Part shown: positions 23,658 through 34,535 of the stretch, piece by piece
Numbering within the stretch: position 1 is the stretch's first letter
How the letters are laid out: every line of letters begins with the position of its first letter
DNA from: Alopecurus myosuroides
Taxonomy: Eukaryota; Streptophyta; Magnoliopsida; Poales; Poaceae
Length of the DNA: 64,000 nucleotides
Assembly: GCA_028641055.1 (NCBI GenBank)
Contig: CM054057.1
Coordinates: 399,202,541 to 399,266,540 of the forward strand
Direction of reading: 5' to 3'
Made by a program: the position numbers and the translations under genes
Notes under the pieces: generated by a model
Databases searched by the model: none
The model's input: the letters and a program-made list of their open reading frames with translations, nothing else
Told to the model about the DNA's origin: nothing

Positions 23658-24662
23658 GAACAAGTAGATGTTGGAGATGGTTTATAATACATGGTTCTAA
23701 TATGTCCTAGCTCTAATGATTTAGGGAAAGCTATGTATTGTAATGTGGGAAGCGTCATAGTATTTTGATATTTGGTCTGTCCAGTATTTGTTTAAAAGAA
23801 CCTATTTTGTGAAGGCTTGGATGTATAAAGGTTGTTTCCTTGGAGTTTATGTCATTTTCTATAAGGAGTTCTTACTATTTCGCAAATGTATCATAATCTT
23901 TTCTAAGATTATAATATATTCTTTTACCTTAATTCCTGAAATATATATTTTGGTTTCTTTAAAATACGAAATGATTGATCTATGTACCAATCTATTTCTT
24001 CATTATTATTTAGATATAGTACCTTGAAATGAGCTTTAAGTACCTCAGCATTTTCCTCGTATTTATGTTAGCAGGAGAAATTCTAACTAACTTATGTTCA
24101 AGTCAAACATGTCTTCAAATTATTTACTTAAAAAATAGACACACCAACCCTAGGCAATCTTTGTACTGCACGTGCAATAAGTGAAACCGTGAGAGCCTAA
24201 CTTCTTCAAGTAACCCGATCTTTGCACAAACCATCCCTACCCTGGTTGTGTCAAGCAAATAAAAGTATCAAGTCAACAAAAATCTTTAGTGGAAATAACA
24301 TGCTCAAAATGCTGGGTATAGTTTAGATTCTCCTAGGAATTTAACTCAGTACACCATCTACAAAGCCATTCTTAACACATGTGGCTAAGTACTGAAATGT
24401 TCAAGGCGCCACTATGTCGTTGACATCTCTAAATTGAGGATCCCGGTAACAAGCAATCCTCATGAATTTTTACCTAAATTAGATTGTTGCTGATTGTATT
24501 GTTTAGATTTTATTTTAATTATCTTTAAGGTTATGTTACAACATTGAACTATCATAACATTCATTTATTTGACAGTTACTTTGGACCAGCAGAAAAAATG
24601 AGACTGAAGAAAATTAGGATATGAAGTGAAGATAGAAGTAAAGAAGCAAGAAAGAAAGACCA
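23658..24662 (+). other. Spacer between RPA-like and RepHel genes
   Basis: About 1 kb of AT-rich DNA with no gene seen. It should hold the end of the RPA-like transcript and the promoter and start of the RepHel transcript. No ATG in frame with the first supported RepHel exon was found here. Confidence 0.45.
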
Positions 24663-27600
24663 TTGTCTTCAAGCCAAGATATCTTTGCATGCACATTAGC
24701 AAAAGGTGGTGCCAAGAGTAGATTAGAAGAGTGTTGCAAAGATGTCGCATTCAAACCAACCATCACGAAAAGGAAAAGAAGGTTGCAATTTGTCGACTCT
24801 TCAATAAGTATAATCGAGAAATTATATCTCATCACCTGTGACATTAATTTAGAATAACATTATCATTGTTTTTGAATTGTTTGTTCACCAGTGGTTATTG
24901 AACATATTGTTTCAAAGCGACCCCTCACAAGTAATGTGCCGCGCCCTCTTACCGGGTTTTCTATACGTGATCCTTTGAACACTCCACTTTATTCATCTTC
25001 CGATGAAGAAGAAGGCCATATTGAATTGAGTACTCCGTGTACAACCCAATTTCAAAGCAACCTTACAAGTACCGCGATGCTACGAGGAGAAGGTTCAAAT
25101 GGTACGTACTTTGGTCTGTATCACAATATAATGTTGCCCACCTGGTTTAAAATCTAATTAGTTTTCTTAATGGTGTAATTCAGGTGGTAAACATGTCAAT
25201 GATCTCATAGGAAGTTCAGCTATGGTGATGACAGAGCAAAGGCAACCAATTATGAACATTTCAGAAGAAGATAGAAATCGAGCAAGGCAACCAATTGTGA
25301 ACATTTCAGAAGAAGATAGAAATCGAGCAAGACGTGAACAAGATAGAGCTCGCCGAAATAGCTTGACGACTGCGCAAAAGGAGGAGATTAATGCACGTAG
25401 AAGGGCCGCCGGAAAAAACAAAGCTTTAACAGCTGAGCAAAAGGAGGAGATTAATGCACGTGCAAGAGCGGCCCGACGGAACAAAGTGCTGACTGCTGAG
25501 CAAAAGGAAGAGATTAATGCACGCGCAAGAGCATCCTGGCAAAGCAAAACGCTCGATGAGAGAAACACACGAAAGAGGGCTAGCAGAAAAAATATGTCCG
25601 CCGAAGAGAGGGAGAAAGAAAACAAACGTCGTCAGGATGCTAGCCAAAGTTTATCCTTTGAGGAAAGGAACACCTACCGAAGGCAGTCGAGGCAAAATAT
25701 GTCAACACATGAGAGGCAAGAGATAAACGCAAACAGAAGAACACGCAGGCAAAACATACCTGAACATGACAGGGAGGTATTGCTCGCTAAGCGTAGGGCA
25801 AACAGTGCAGCTAGGAGGAACACACCTTGCAGTCAATCCATTGCAATGCCGTGCCCAACTGTAGCTTCTTTGGCGACGGTAAACCCAAAATTGAGCACAC
25901 ACATATCACCCACCAGAGAGGGGGATGCTTCACCTCCCATCTCCCCTTCGAGCACGTCAGACTACACCACTGGAACCGATGGTGATTCTCCCATATTTAC
26001 TCCACGCCTTATGTTAAGACTAATGTAACCATTACTTACGGGCTAAATACCGTTGCAGGTGACTTGGATGCCTTCCTCAGGAGGCTCATGGACGAGAATG
26101 ATGTCCCTGAAGACTTCATGGATGCGGAGGACTACCTATTTTCTGGCGAAGGTACGTCTACGAGGCTTTCCATTGGCCAATTGTTTAGGACTTAAGATGC
26201 AAATCCTATTGTGACAAATAATTGTTGTAGGTTCCGATATTGATGACGTGGAACTCGGTGATCCAGATCCAACAGATTCACTCGGCGTGGACTGTGTCGA
26301 TCCTTTCGACTTTGTGTACTCGAACCTTCCGAATAGCACGCACACCTTGAAGAAAGTCCCGGACTGTCGACACTGCAAGGCCAAGAAATTTGAATATGAG
26401 ACTGACGGTTTCTGTTGCCGAAATGGAGACATCGAGTTGGCTGAATCAGAACCTATCCCAGAGTTGATGAGGTTATGGTCTAGCGCAGATGCGGACTCTC
26501 GACATTTCCGGGAGAGCATTCGGTTCTTCAACGGCCACTTCTCCTTCACAACCCTTGGTGTCAACCTCGACAACAATTGCACGAACATGAGGTCTGGTGT
26601 TTACACATTCCGGGCAAGTGGCACTCTACACCACAAAGTGCAGTCGTTCGGGCCAGGCTCTCGTCCGGAACATCTGCAGTTGTACTTCTATGACGACGAC
26701 CCCAACTTGACCCATCGCAAGGAAGCCACAAAGCAACTGGACCAGGAGGTTGTCCGGAAATTGACTAACATCATGAGAAGAAACCCCTACTCTCAGCAGT
26801 TTAGGAGTTTGGGGGCCCATAGGGACAATCTCGAGGATTATCGGATAGAACTGAACACGGACCAGAAGCTAGACCAACGAAGATACAATCTGCCATTATC
26901 ATCGGAGGTGGCTGCCATTTGGGTCGAGGGTAGCGAACTAGCAAATAGGTTCAAGCGCAGCATTAACCTCTATGGTAACAACAATGAGAAGTATAGCATA
27001 CAAGCCACACAAGGGTGCTACGACCCGCTCTCGTATCCCCTCTTCTTCCCGAAGGGGGAGCTCGGATGGCATCCAAATATTCCTAAACGTGACAAGTCTT
27101 GGCACGTTGCGCAACTACCTAGGGCGGATCGTGATGATGATGAAGGTTCGCCTATTTGACCTGCTTGTGCATTTTAAAGAGAAAAAACCATTCTCCAATT
27201 TTTGTCTAACTTTCATTTTTCAATGATGCACGCAGAGGGGGGTGGCCGCTTATGCGTCTCCGTCAGGGACTACTACTGCTATAGGCTACAGACGTGTCCT
27301 GCGATATTCAACCCCATACTGCATGGAGGGCGTCTGTTCCAACAGTGGGGGGTCGACATGTACATAAAGATAGAGGGATGCAGGTTAAAATGGATTAGAG
27401 ACCACCAGACGGAGCTACGTGCTGACTTATACAAAGGTGTTGTTGATAGCATCACTGCAGGGGAGACACGAGCGAGCGCTATTGGCACTAGGACTGTTCT
27501 CCCGTGGTCGTTTCAAGGGGGCTATCGTGACATGAAGCGAAGGCATATGGATGCCATGGCATTGGTGCAGACGTATGGCAAGCCTGACATCTTCCTTACG

Positions 27601-30566
27601 ATGACCTGCAACCCAAATTGGCAGGAGATACAAGATGAGTTACTTCCAGGACAAACCCCGCAGGACCGACCAGATCTTGTGGCGCGAGTGTTCAGAGCCA
27701 AGTTGGAGAAGATGAAACACATGCTGACCAAGGAAAACATCCTCGGCGTTGTGAAGGCGTACGTCTATGTGGTAGAGTTCCAGAAAAGGGGCCTCCCACA
27801 TGCCCATTTTCTGTTGATTATGGATTCAAGATATAAGCTTGTTGTGCCAGAGCAGTACGACCGTCTCATATCTGCCGAGCTCCCAGACAAGCATAAGTAT
27901 CCGGAGCTCTACGCCATGGTCGTGAAGCATATGATGCACGGCCCATGCGGGGTCTTGAATCCCAATAATGTGTGCATGCAAGAGGGTTCGTGCAAGTGCA
28001 GGTACCCACAAGAGTTCAACGAGACCACTGTACAAGGAAAAGACTCCTATCCCATTTATCGGAGACGGAAAGATGGTCGCTCGGCGAAGGTCCGTCGTCA
28101 AATGCTAGACAATAGATGGGTTGTGCCGTACAATCCTTTGCTCCTACGGATGTTCAACTGTCACATAAACGTGGAGGTGTGCTCCAGCATAAAGGCCGTC
28201 AAGTACCTATATAAGTACATATACAAGGGTCATGATCAGACTTCATTCAATATCGACCAGCCCGACGCCGACAATAACATAGACGAGATAAAGAGATTCA
28301 TTGATGCGAGGTGGATAACTCCACCGGAGGCGATGTGGAGGATATTCGGCTTCACCCTCTGTGAGAACCATCCATCTGTCCTGCAGTTGCCTCTACATTT
28401 CCCAAACATGCACATGGTCACATTCAAAGCGGGAGAGAACCTGAATAACGTCCTCGCTAATGATAAATCATCGAAGTCTATGTTGACGGAGTATTTCATG
28501 GCTAACCAGAACAACATGTGGGCTCGAGATATTCTATACAAGGACTTTCCGGGAAGGTTCACATGGCAAAGAACAAAGTATTGGAAAAAAGGGAACAAGG
28601 TTACCAAGTAGGCCGAATCGTGTCAGCCAATCCTGCCGAGGGGGAGCGGTACTTTCTAAGGGTGCTTCTAAACCACGTACCAGGCTCAACGTCCTTCGAA
28701 GACCTGAAAACCGTGGAAGGTGTGCTATGTGATACCTTTCGTGAGGCCGCAGAGAGGAGGGGTCTCATCGAGGCCGATAACACGCTCGACGAGTGTCTTA
28801 CTGAGTCGGAGCAGTGGGCCATGCCAATTTCGCTGAGGAGGCTCTTTGCAACGATCTTGGTATTCTGTGAGCCTGGCGATGTTCGTGGTCTTTGGGATAG
28901 GCACCTTGAGGCGATGTCTGACGACTACAAGCAGCGTCACACATGCCCAATCACGGTGGAGCAGATGGTGTTGCTTGATATCAGGGGAATGTTACAGTCC
29001 ATGGGTAAGGACATAACATCATTCCCGCTTCCACACATCAACGAGACTTATGACACCACAAATGGAGAGGCCAGGGAGATCATCGAGGAAACCAATATTG
29101 AGGTTGATGAGGATGAAATATCCCTGGAGTCCTCACTAAACCCCGAGCAGAGGCGTGTATATGATGAGATATTAGCGGCAGTTGATGACAACAAAGGGGG
29201 TGTCTTCTTCATCGATGGCCCGGGAGGCACTGGGAAGACATTCTTGTACAGGGCCTTCCTAGCAAGGGTTCGACGTGCGGGAAAGATTGCGGTGGCCACA
29301 GCGACGTCCGGTGTCGCTGCTTCGATCATGCCTGGAGGTAGGACCGCCCACTCGAGGTTCAAGATACCACTAAACTTTGAAGAAGGGACATCGTGCAAGT
29401 TCAACAAGCAGAGTGGGATAGCCAAGCTCCTAAAGAAGGCTTCGCTCATCCTATGGGACGAGGCCACCATGACGAAGAGACAAGCAATTGAGGCATTGGA
29501 TAAAAGCATGCGCGACGTAATAGGCCAAGAGGAGCAACCTTTTGGGGGAAAGACCGTCGTCTTCGGTGGGGACTTCAGGCAGGTGCTTCCTGTAGTCAGG
29601 AAAGGGTCACGAGGTCAGATAATCGACGCGACCCTGCGTAGTTCATACCTCTGGAAATGCATACGCCAGCGAAGGCTCGTCACCAACATGAGGGCTCATA
29701 ACGACCCATGGTTTGCAGATTACCTATTAAGGGTAGGAAATGGCACTGAGGAAACCGACGAGGAAGGAAACATTCAGCTACCCGAAGATATATGTGTGCC
29801 TTCGACAGGCAAGGTAGCCGACATAGAGAAGCTGATCGAGCACGTGTTTCCGTCCCTAGACCATAATATGGATAATTCGGGTTATATGACGTCTCGAGCA
29901 ATCCTCTCCACCAAGAATGAAAATGTCGATGTAATAAACATGCGTATGATAGAGCGTTTCCAGGGTGAAGAGAAGATCTACCACAGCTTTGACAGTGTAG
30001 AAGAAGATCCGCACGGCTACTACGCTCCTGAATTCCTGAATGACTTGACTCCGAATGGGCTTCCTCCGCACGCACTTAAACTGAAGATAAATTGCCCTGT
30101 TATACTCCTCAGAAACATCGATCCAGCTAACGGGCTGTGTAACGGTACCAGACTTGTGGTCCGTGGGTTCCAGAGGAACGCCATCGACGCGGAGATCATG
30201 ATGGGACAACATGCCGGTCGTAGGGTCTTTCTTCCTCGAATACCTCTTAGTCCCTCCGACGATGAAATGTTCTCATTCAAATTCCTGAGGAAGCAGTTCC
30301 CGATCAGACTCAGTTTTGCCATGACAATCAACAAGGCGCAAGGGCAGACCATATCAATTGTCAGCGTGTACCTACCGGAGCCCGTATTCTCACATGGTCA
30401 GCTCTATGTGGCGTTGTCAAGAGCTACCGCAAAGCGCAATATCAAGATTCTCGCATTCAAGGACAAGAGAAAAGAACAAACAAAAAATTCCAAGAAGCGA
30501 AAATTATCCGAGTCCTTAATAACGACCACACAAAACATAGTATACAAGGAAGTTCTTAGTGCATGA
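24663..30566 (+). pseudogene. Helitron RepHel transposase (HUH Rep plus PIF1-type helicase), one frameshift
   Basis: Phase-consistent exons are about 24663-24807, 24892-25101, 25184-25981 (donor less certain), 26059-26151, 26231-27145 and 27236-30566. The start codon is unresolved. Exon 3 encodes a basic, repetitive EEINARRRAA-type region. The Rep part has FLTMTCNP (near 27592), the HUH motif as HAH (27799-27807) and the two-tyrosine motif KYLYKYIYKG (28201-28230). The helicase has Walker A GPGGTGKT (near 29217-29240), a WDEA Walker B (near 29455) and FGGDFRQVLP, and ends in YVALSRA. It would nick, unwind and transfer the element. The reading frame shifts in the A6 run at 28585-28590, where one A appears to be missing; otherwise no stop or shift was seen. 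It could be an assembly error, in which case this is a functional transposase gene. Confidence 0.9.
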
Positions 30567-30785
30567 TGTCGTTGGGCCAAATTTAAACAGCATATATCTT
30601 TTACTATTATATCTGTCCGGTTATCAGTGTCTTCAATAATGTAATCGTTGGAAACATATTTGACATGTGTGCATTTGGATGTAAAGTTGAGAATATCTTG
30701 TGGCCGTTTTATAGATGAATGTTCACTTGTATTACTTTTCTTATGCGTGAATATTTTTTTACATACGTTTAAGAAAATAAATAAT

Positions 30786-30813
30786 CCGTAGCAACGCACG
30801 GGCATTCAACTAG
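30786..30813 (+). terminator. Helitron H2 3' terminus
   Basis: CCGT, loop AGCAACGC, ACGG form the stem-loop (30786-30801) and CTAG ends the element at 30813. This is the replication terminator structure of Helitrons. Confidence 0.9.
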
Positions 30814-31683
30814 TAGTCTTTATTGCATATGTTATTTGTGATCTTGCATGCGTTCCATTGCTAGTGGTTGGTCTAGCCAAGTAGTTGCTAGTGACTCCAA
30901 GAGGGAGTATTTATGCTCGATAGTGGGTTCATGCCTCCTTTTCGCCTGTGCTCGAGTAACAGAAACGTGACGGGGGAGGATGTGATGTTGCCACTAGGGA
31001 GAAAACAGCGGTGTGAGTGCCCACATGCACAATCATTGCTTACATTACACACATTTCTTAAAGCGATTATCTGTTGTTTACAACTTAATACCTAAGGGGG
31101 TTCGGATGATAACCTGAGGGTGGATTATTAGTCAGAGATGAAGTTGGATTATGGTTTATGTATATTGTTGTAATGCTCGCACTAAATATCATAGTAGTCA
31201 TCATGTCATGAATGTGCACTATGGTGCAACCTTTATTTGTCAATTGCCTAGCTGTAATTTGTTCACCCAGCATGCTACCTTTTATGGAGAGACACCACTA
31301 GTGAACCTATGATCCCCGGTCCATTTTCCTACACTGTTAAACAAACCACTACAATTCCCTGTTTTCTTTACTTATTGCAAGCATACACCATTTTCAACAC
31401 TATACGTCTAATCTTTGTTTTCAGCAAGACCGGTGAGATTGACAACTTCACTGTACCGTTGGGACACCGGTGAGGCGCCATCACCATCGTCAGTGGCATC
31501 AACCTTCCGAAGATCCTCTTTCTCCTACTGGATGGATAACCTTGGTTCTTAACTGAGGTAAATTCTTACCGCTGCACTCATCACACCCTCCTCTTGGGGT
31601 TCCCAACGCAACATCCATTGTTTCTGTAGCAAGAATTTCTGGCACCATTACTAGGTATTTAATGTCAATTCTGCAAGCGATCA
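30814..31683 (+). repeat. Gypsy A 3' LTR, right part
   Basis: It continues the LTR from TAGTCTTTATTGC and ends GCAAGCGATCA before the TSD GCCAC (31684-31688). Compared with the 5' LTR it lacks about 50 bp after GTTGGGACA (near 31465). Confidence 0.9.
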
Positions 31684-31688
31684 GCCAC
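31684..31688. repeat. Target-site duplication of Gypsy A, right copy
   Basis: GCCAC is identical to 11890-11894. Confidence 0.9.
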
Positions 31689-32480
31689 CTAGTCTCCGTC
31701 CTGCAAGATGCAGCGACCAACATATCCCGTGCGACTTGCAGGCACAGTGTCCCCAAGATCAAGGCTTGCATGGATACAACACACAACCATAGTATAAACT
31801 TGAGCCTGTCTGTACACTACACTTTCCCATTCACGGCTTCACCTCTGTCAATATACCCGGGGCAGTTCGTCAGCTAGTGCTGAAGAAGTTAAGAGGAGGG
31901 AGAGGGGAAGTTCTATGCTGCACCCAGTAAGTTCAGGTGAGATGGCGGGATTGTTCAAAGAAGGGGCAGAGCGAGATGGAATCCGCTGGATGCAGCGTGT
32001 GTTATGGGGAGGCGCCGGACCCACTAGATGCAACGGACAGGCCGGAGTAGGACTCCCTAGGGAGACACCATGACTCCCGTGGCAGGGTCGTCTCCTTGTG
32101 GGCAAGGGAGGGCCTCACTAGAGGAGCGGAATGCCCGAGGTACGACGGTTCATTACTCTGACTGTACAGGAGCAATAGAGCAACATGAGCGCCTTACCAT
32201 TGTTGCCTTCTTCATACTGTCTCCATCGCGGCGCTCAAAATCGGGAGCTGCTCCTCATCCTGAATCCCCATGTTGTTCTCGTCCATGAGCCAGCTCTACC
32301 CTTTCCGCATGTGCGGCCCTGTGTCGTCCCCTCCCCAAGCCCGTCGTCCTGCCCGTCTGCACGGCAGCCGGCGTGGTTGTCGCTAGAGGTGAGGGCCGCC
32401 GCGTGAAGTGCGCGTGGGCGTGCCGTGGTGAACAGTGACAATCCATGTAATTTCTATGGATGAATCGGTAAAAATGCCAA
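31689..32480 (-). other. Middle part of Helitron H1
   Basis: A GC-richer stretch with several overlapping short frames on both strands (31848-32446), none convincing. It may be captured host sequence. It is cut at A|T by Helitron H3. Confidence 0.5.
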
Positions 32481-34429
32481 TCTTTACCTAATAATAAAGA
32501 GAGGAAGGCTTCTTCCGGTCCAACATGTTGTTTTACCGTTTTGCCCTTCTATCAATGAGCATAAGTTAAAAAACGGTGCGGTATATTTTTCTTTTGGCTT
32601 CCTTTTCTCCATCGGTTTTCTCCATCGGTAACACAACGAGCCATCTAAAAAAACACAACGGGCCATCTAGAAAAAAACACAACGGGCATTGGTTTTGATA
32701 TTTTATACGTCCATATGGTCATGCCACCGTGATCGAATCAAGTCGTGGTCGGTTTGGTTATCCAATAGGGCTCATCACGATGCTAGAAAAACTCCGGGAG
32801 TAGTGTTTTTAAGAAGGGGAACCCGGCGCACCTGCACAACTCCTAGAGAAACCGGCGCAGCAATTTGGCCGCCCGGCGGACTTGCAGTCTTGCACCTCGC
32901 GCCGGCATCCTGTAGATTGTGCCACGGTGGCATGATGCATCATTCCGGGAGATCACCAAGGCATAGTAGAGCCGACGGCGGCCTCAGCACTCTCGTCGCT
33001 CCTCCCGGCGTTGCAGCAGGAGGTCTCCAGCGTCCCTAGCGTCCACGGCTCCTCCCAAAGATCCTGGCTCCATGGCCGCCCGGCTCTGGCATTCACGCGT
33101 CAGCTGCGCTGCCCAGAAGTTTCCGCCCCCTCGGCGTCGCATCTGCAACCCAGGCGAGGACCAACACCGTGCCATCCATGGTGTGCCTGTTTTGAAGTCA
33201 CGTCCTTTCGCTGCATGGATGCGCCGAGATGGCACCAGTCCTCTATGCAGATGCGTCCAGATCGCCGTTGTGTTTGCGTCGATGCGCTGACGTCGTGGGT
33301 CAGCAACTCAGCATTGTCGCCTCCACTACGTAGTCGTGCGTCAAAGCTCAACGGCGCCCGCTGATGGACAGCTGCATCCTAGGGGTTGTCCTTCTCCCAT
33401 GATCCAGGGTCCGATGTGGTTGGTCAAACCCTCGACGAGGACCGGCGATGTTCAGTTGCTCCATTCTGTTGCTACTGCTCCAGATTACAAGAACCTTCTG
33501 TCATCGTCATCTGCACTGTGAGCCGCTCATCATAGGAATCAATTTTTGAGATAGAGATTAAATTGCTAGGTGTTGCTAGGGCGAGATCAGCGATTAGCGG
33601 AAGCAGAACCTCAGCTGACAGCTCCAACGCATGCTGGCCGTTTTAATCAGTCACCCAAGAGCAGCCCTGAAGCTTCGGCAATGCACTCGATTTAGGTACA
33701 ACTGGCTAGCAGGAAGAGATGAGAAAGGGATCTTTTTTGGACTGCTCTTCCGAACTAAAACGGTGACCACTTTAGACATAAAGCTAAGATAAGTTTTAAA
33801 TTCTTGCTCTACTGTATCGCTTCTCTCTTTTTCCCCATCAAGCAAAAGGTGACTCTTTCAAAAGATATGACTCTTGCTCCTACTATTAATTAAATTGGCA
33901 AGGAAAATTATCCTGGTGGGACCAGCAGCATGTAGTAATCGCTTCTTTGCTTTTGACCCATCGATACACAAAGTTTTGACCATTTTCATATTTTCTAAAA
34001 TGTGGCGGACAAGAAATATCTACCATTTTTACGATAGCATGACCCAACAAAAAACAAAAAACTAATTTAGATAAGTGAAATTTTACTTAGCCTAGATATT
34101 CAAAAAAAAACATAGCAACGGAAGGTCATTTTGCTACTTACCTCCCCCTCCCAAGAAGATCTTCCTCGGAGAAATTATTTGCTACTTACATGCTTCAAAC
34201 GAACTTAATATAAGATAATTGATTGCTTTGTGCGCATCGGCGACACATAATTTTCCTCTCCTATTACAACGTACATGCAGCAAGGTTTCTGCGTGTTGTT
34301 TGGTTCATCGCTAATTAAATCGGGTAAAACTGGACTGAAATGTGTTGTATGTTGCGTCTGCATCGTGAATATTCTCTTCATCATATGTCCACTAACTCTC
34401 CCGTTGTGAAACACGGGCACGATTACTAG
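32481..34429 (+). mobile_element. Helitron H3: small non-autonomous Helitron
   Basis: It starts TCTTTACCTAATAATAAAG after A (32480) and ends GATTACTAG before T (34430), with a terminal stem-loop CCCGT/ACGGG at 34400-34417. The length is 1949 bp. A GC-rich core (about 32820-33540) is flanked by AT-rich DNA, a layout common in Helitrons that have captured gene fragments. The overlapping frames 32689-33039, 33011-33364 and 33100-33351 are unrecognised. No Rep or helicase is present. No empty-site copy is in the window, so the borders rest on terminal motifs only. Confidence 0.75.
34400..34429 (+). terminator. Helitron H3 3' terminus
   Basis: CCCGT, an 8-base loop and ACGGG, then 12 bases to CTAG. 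The spacing is identical to H2. Confidence 0.8.
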
Positions 34430-34535
34430 TTATGCACTAATATATGTTTTGGAGGGAGGGAAAATTAGTAAATTCGTGTTGGACGAAATTTTCGCAAGAA
34501 ACCTTAATGCCTTTATTAGTAGGTATATATATTGA
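34430..34535 (-). other. 5' terminal part of Helitron H1
   Basis: On the minus strand this begins TCAATATATATACCTACTAA, a typical Helitron 5' terminus, and runs to the H3 insertion site. Confidence 0.75.

Larger units (their letters stand above)
17780..30813 (+). mobile_element. Helitron H2: large, nearly autonomous, with RepHel and RPA-like genes
   Basis: The element starts TCTAAACTATATTAAAG and ends ..CATTCAACTAG, 12 bases after a stem-loop (30786-30801). It is inserted between A (17779) and T (30814) with no duplication. The flanks join to AGTTGATTATAGTC, exactly the sequence of the other Gypsy A LTR near 12619, so the borders are certain. It is 13,034 bp long. It carries an intact six-exon RPA70-like gene (22329-23657) and, downstream on the same strand, the Rep/helicase gene (about 24663-30566). 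This is the gene set of autonomous plant Helitrons. One missing base in an A-run is the only obvious lesion in the transposase. The left 4.5 kb holds tandem repeats and possible captured exons. Confidence 0.95.
11895..31683 (+). mobile_element. Gypsy A: complete non-autonomous Athila-type LTR retrotransposon with Helitron H2 inside
   Basis: The borders are given by a 5' LTR (11895-13541), a 3' LTR (17055-17779 plus 30814-31683), a perfect 5-bp TSD GCCAC, a tRNA-Asp-type primer-binding site (13550-13567) and a purine-rich tract before 17055. Without the 13-kb Helitron the element is about 6.75 kb. Between the LTRs there is only one short gag-like frame (13738-14345) and about 2.7 kb of non-coding backbone. 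There is no protease, reverse transcriptase, RNase H or integrase, so it must have been mobilised by a partner. The LTRs differ at many positions and by a deletion of about 50 bp in the 3' LTR, so it is considerably older than Gypsy D. Similarity to Triticeae Sabrina/WHAM-type elements is an impression. Confidence 0.9.
11083..34535 (-). mobile_element. Helitron H1: non-autonomous, minus strand, interrupted
   Basis: Read on the minus strand, the element starts TCAATATATATACC at 34535 and ends in CTAG at 11083, with a terminal hairpin at 11095-11112. It sits between A (11082) and T (34536). Joining the two flanks restores a stretch that aligns with the uninterrupted Gypsy A backbone near 15560-15590, which supports both borders. 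Its own DNA is 11083-11894, 31689-32480 and 34430-34535, about 1.7 kb. The rest is Gypsy A (with a TSD) and Helitron H3. There is no Rep or helicase frame, so it depended on another element. GC-rich parts near 32060-32440 could be captured sequence, but nothing is recognisable. Confidence 0.85.

Noticed and set aside
27279..30352. Minus-strand frames up to 153 codons under the RepHel exons
   Set aside because: They are shadows of the strongly conserved plus-strand coding sequence.
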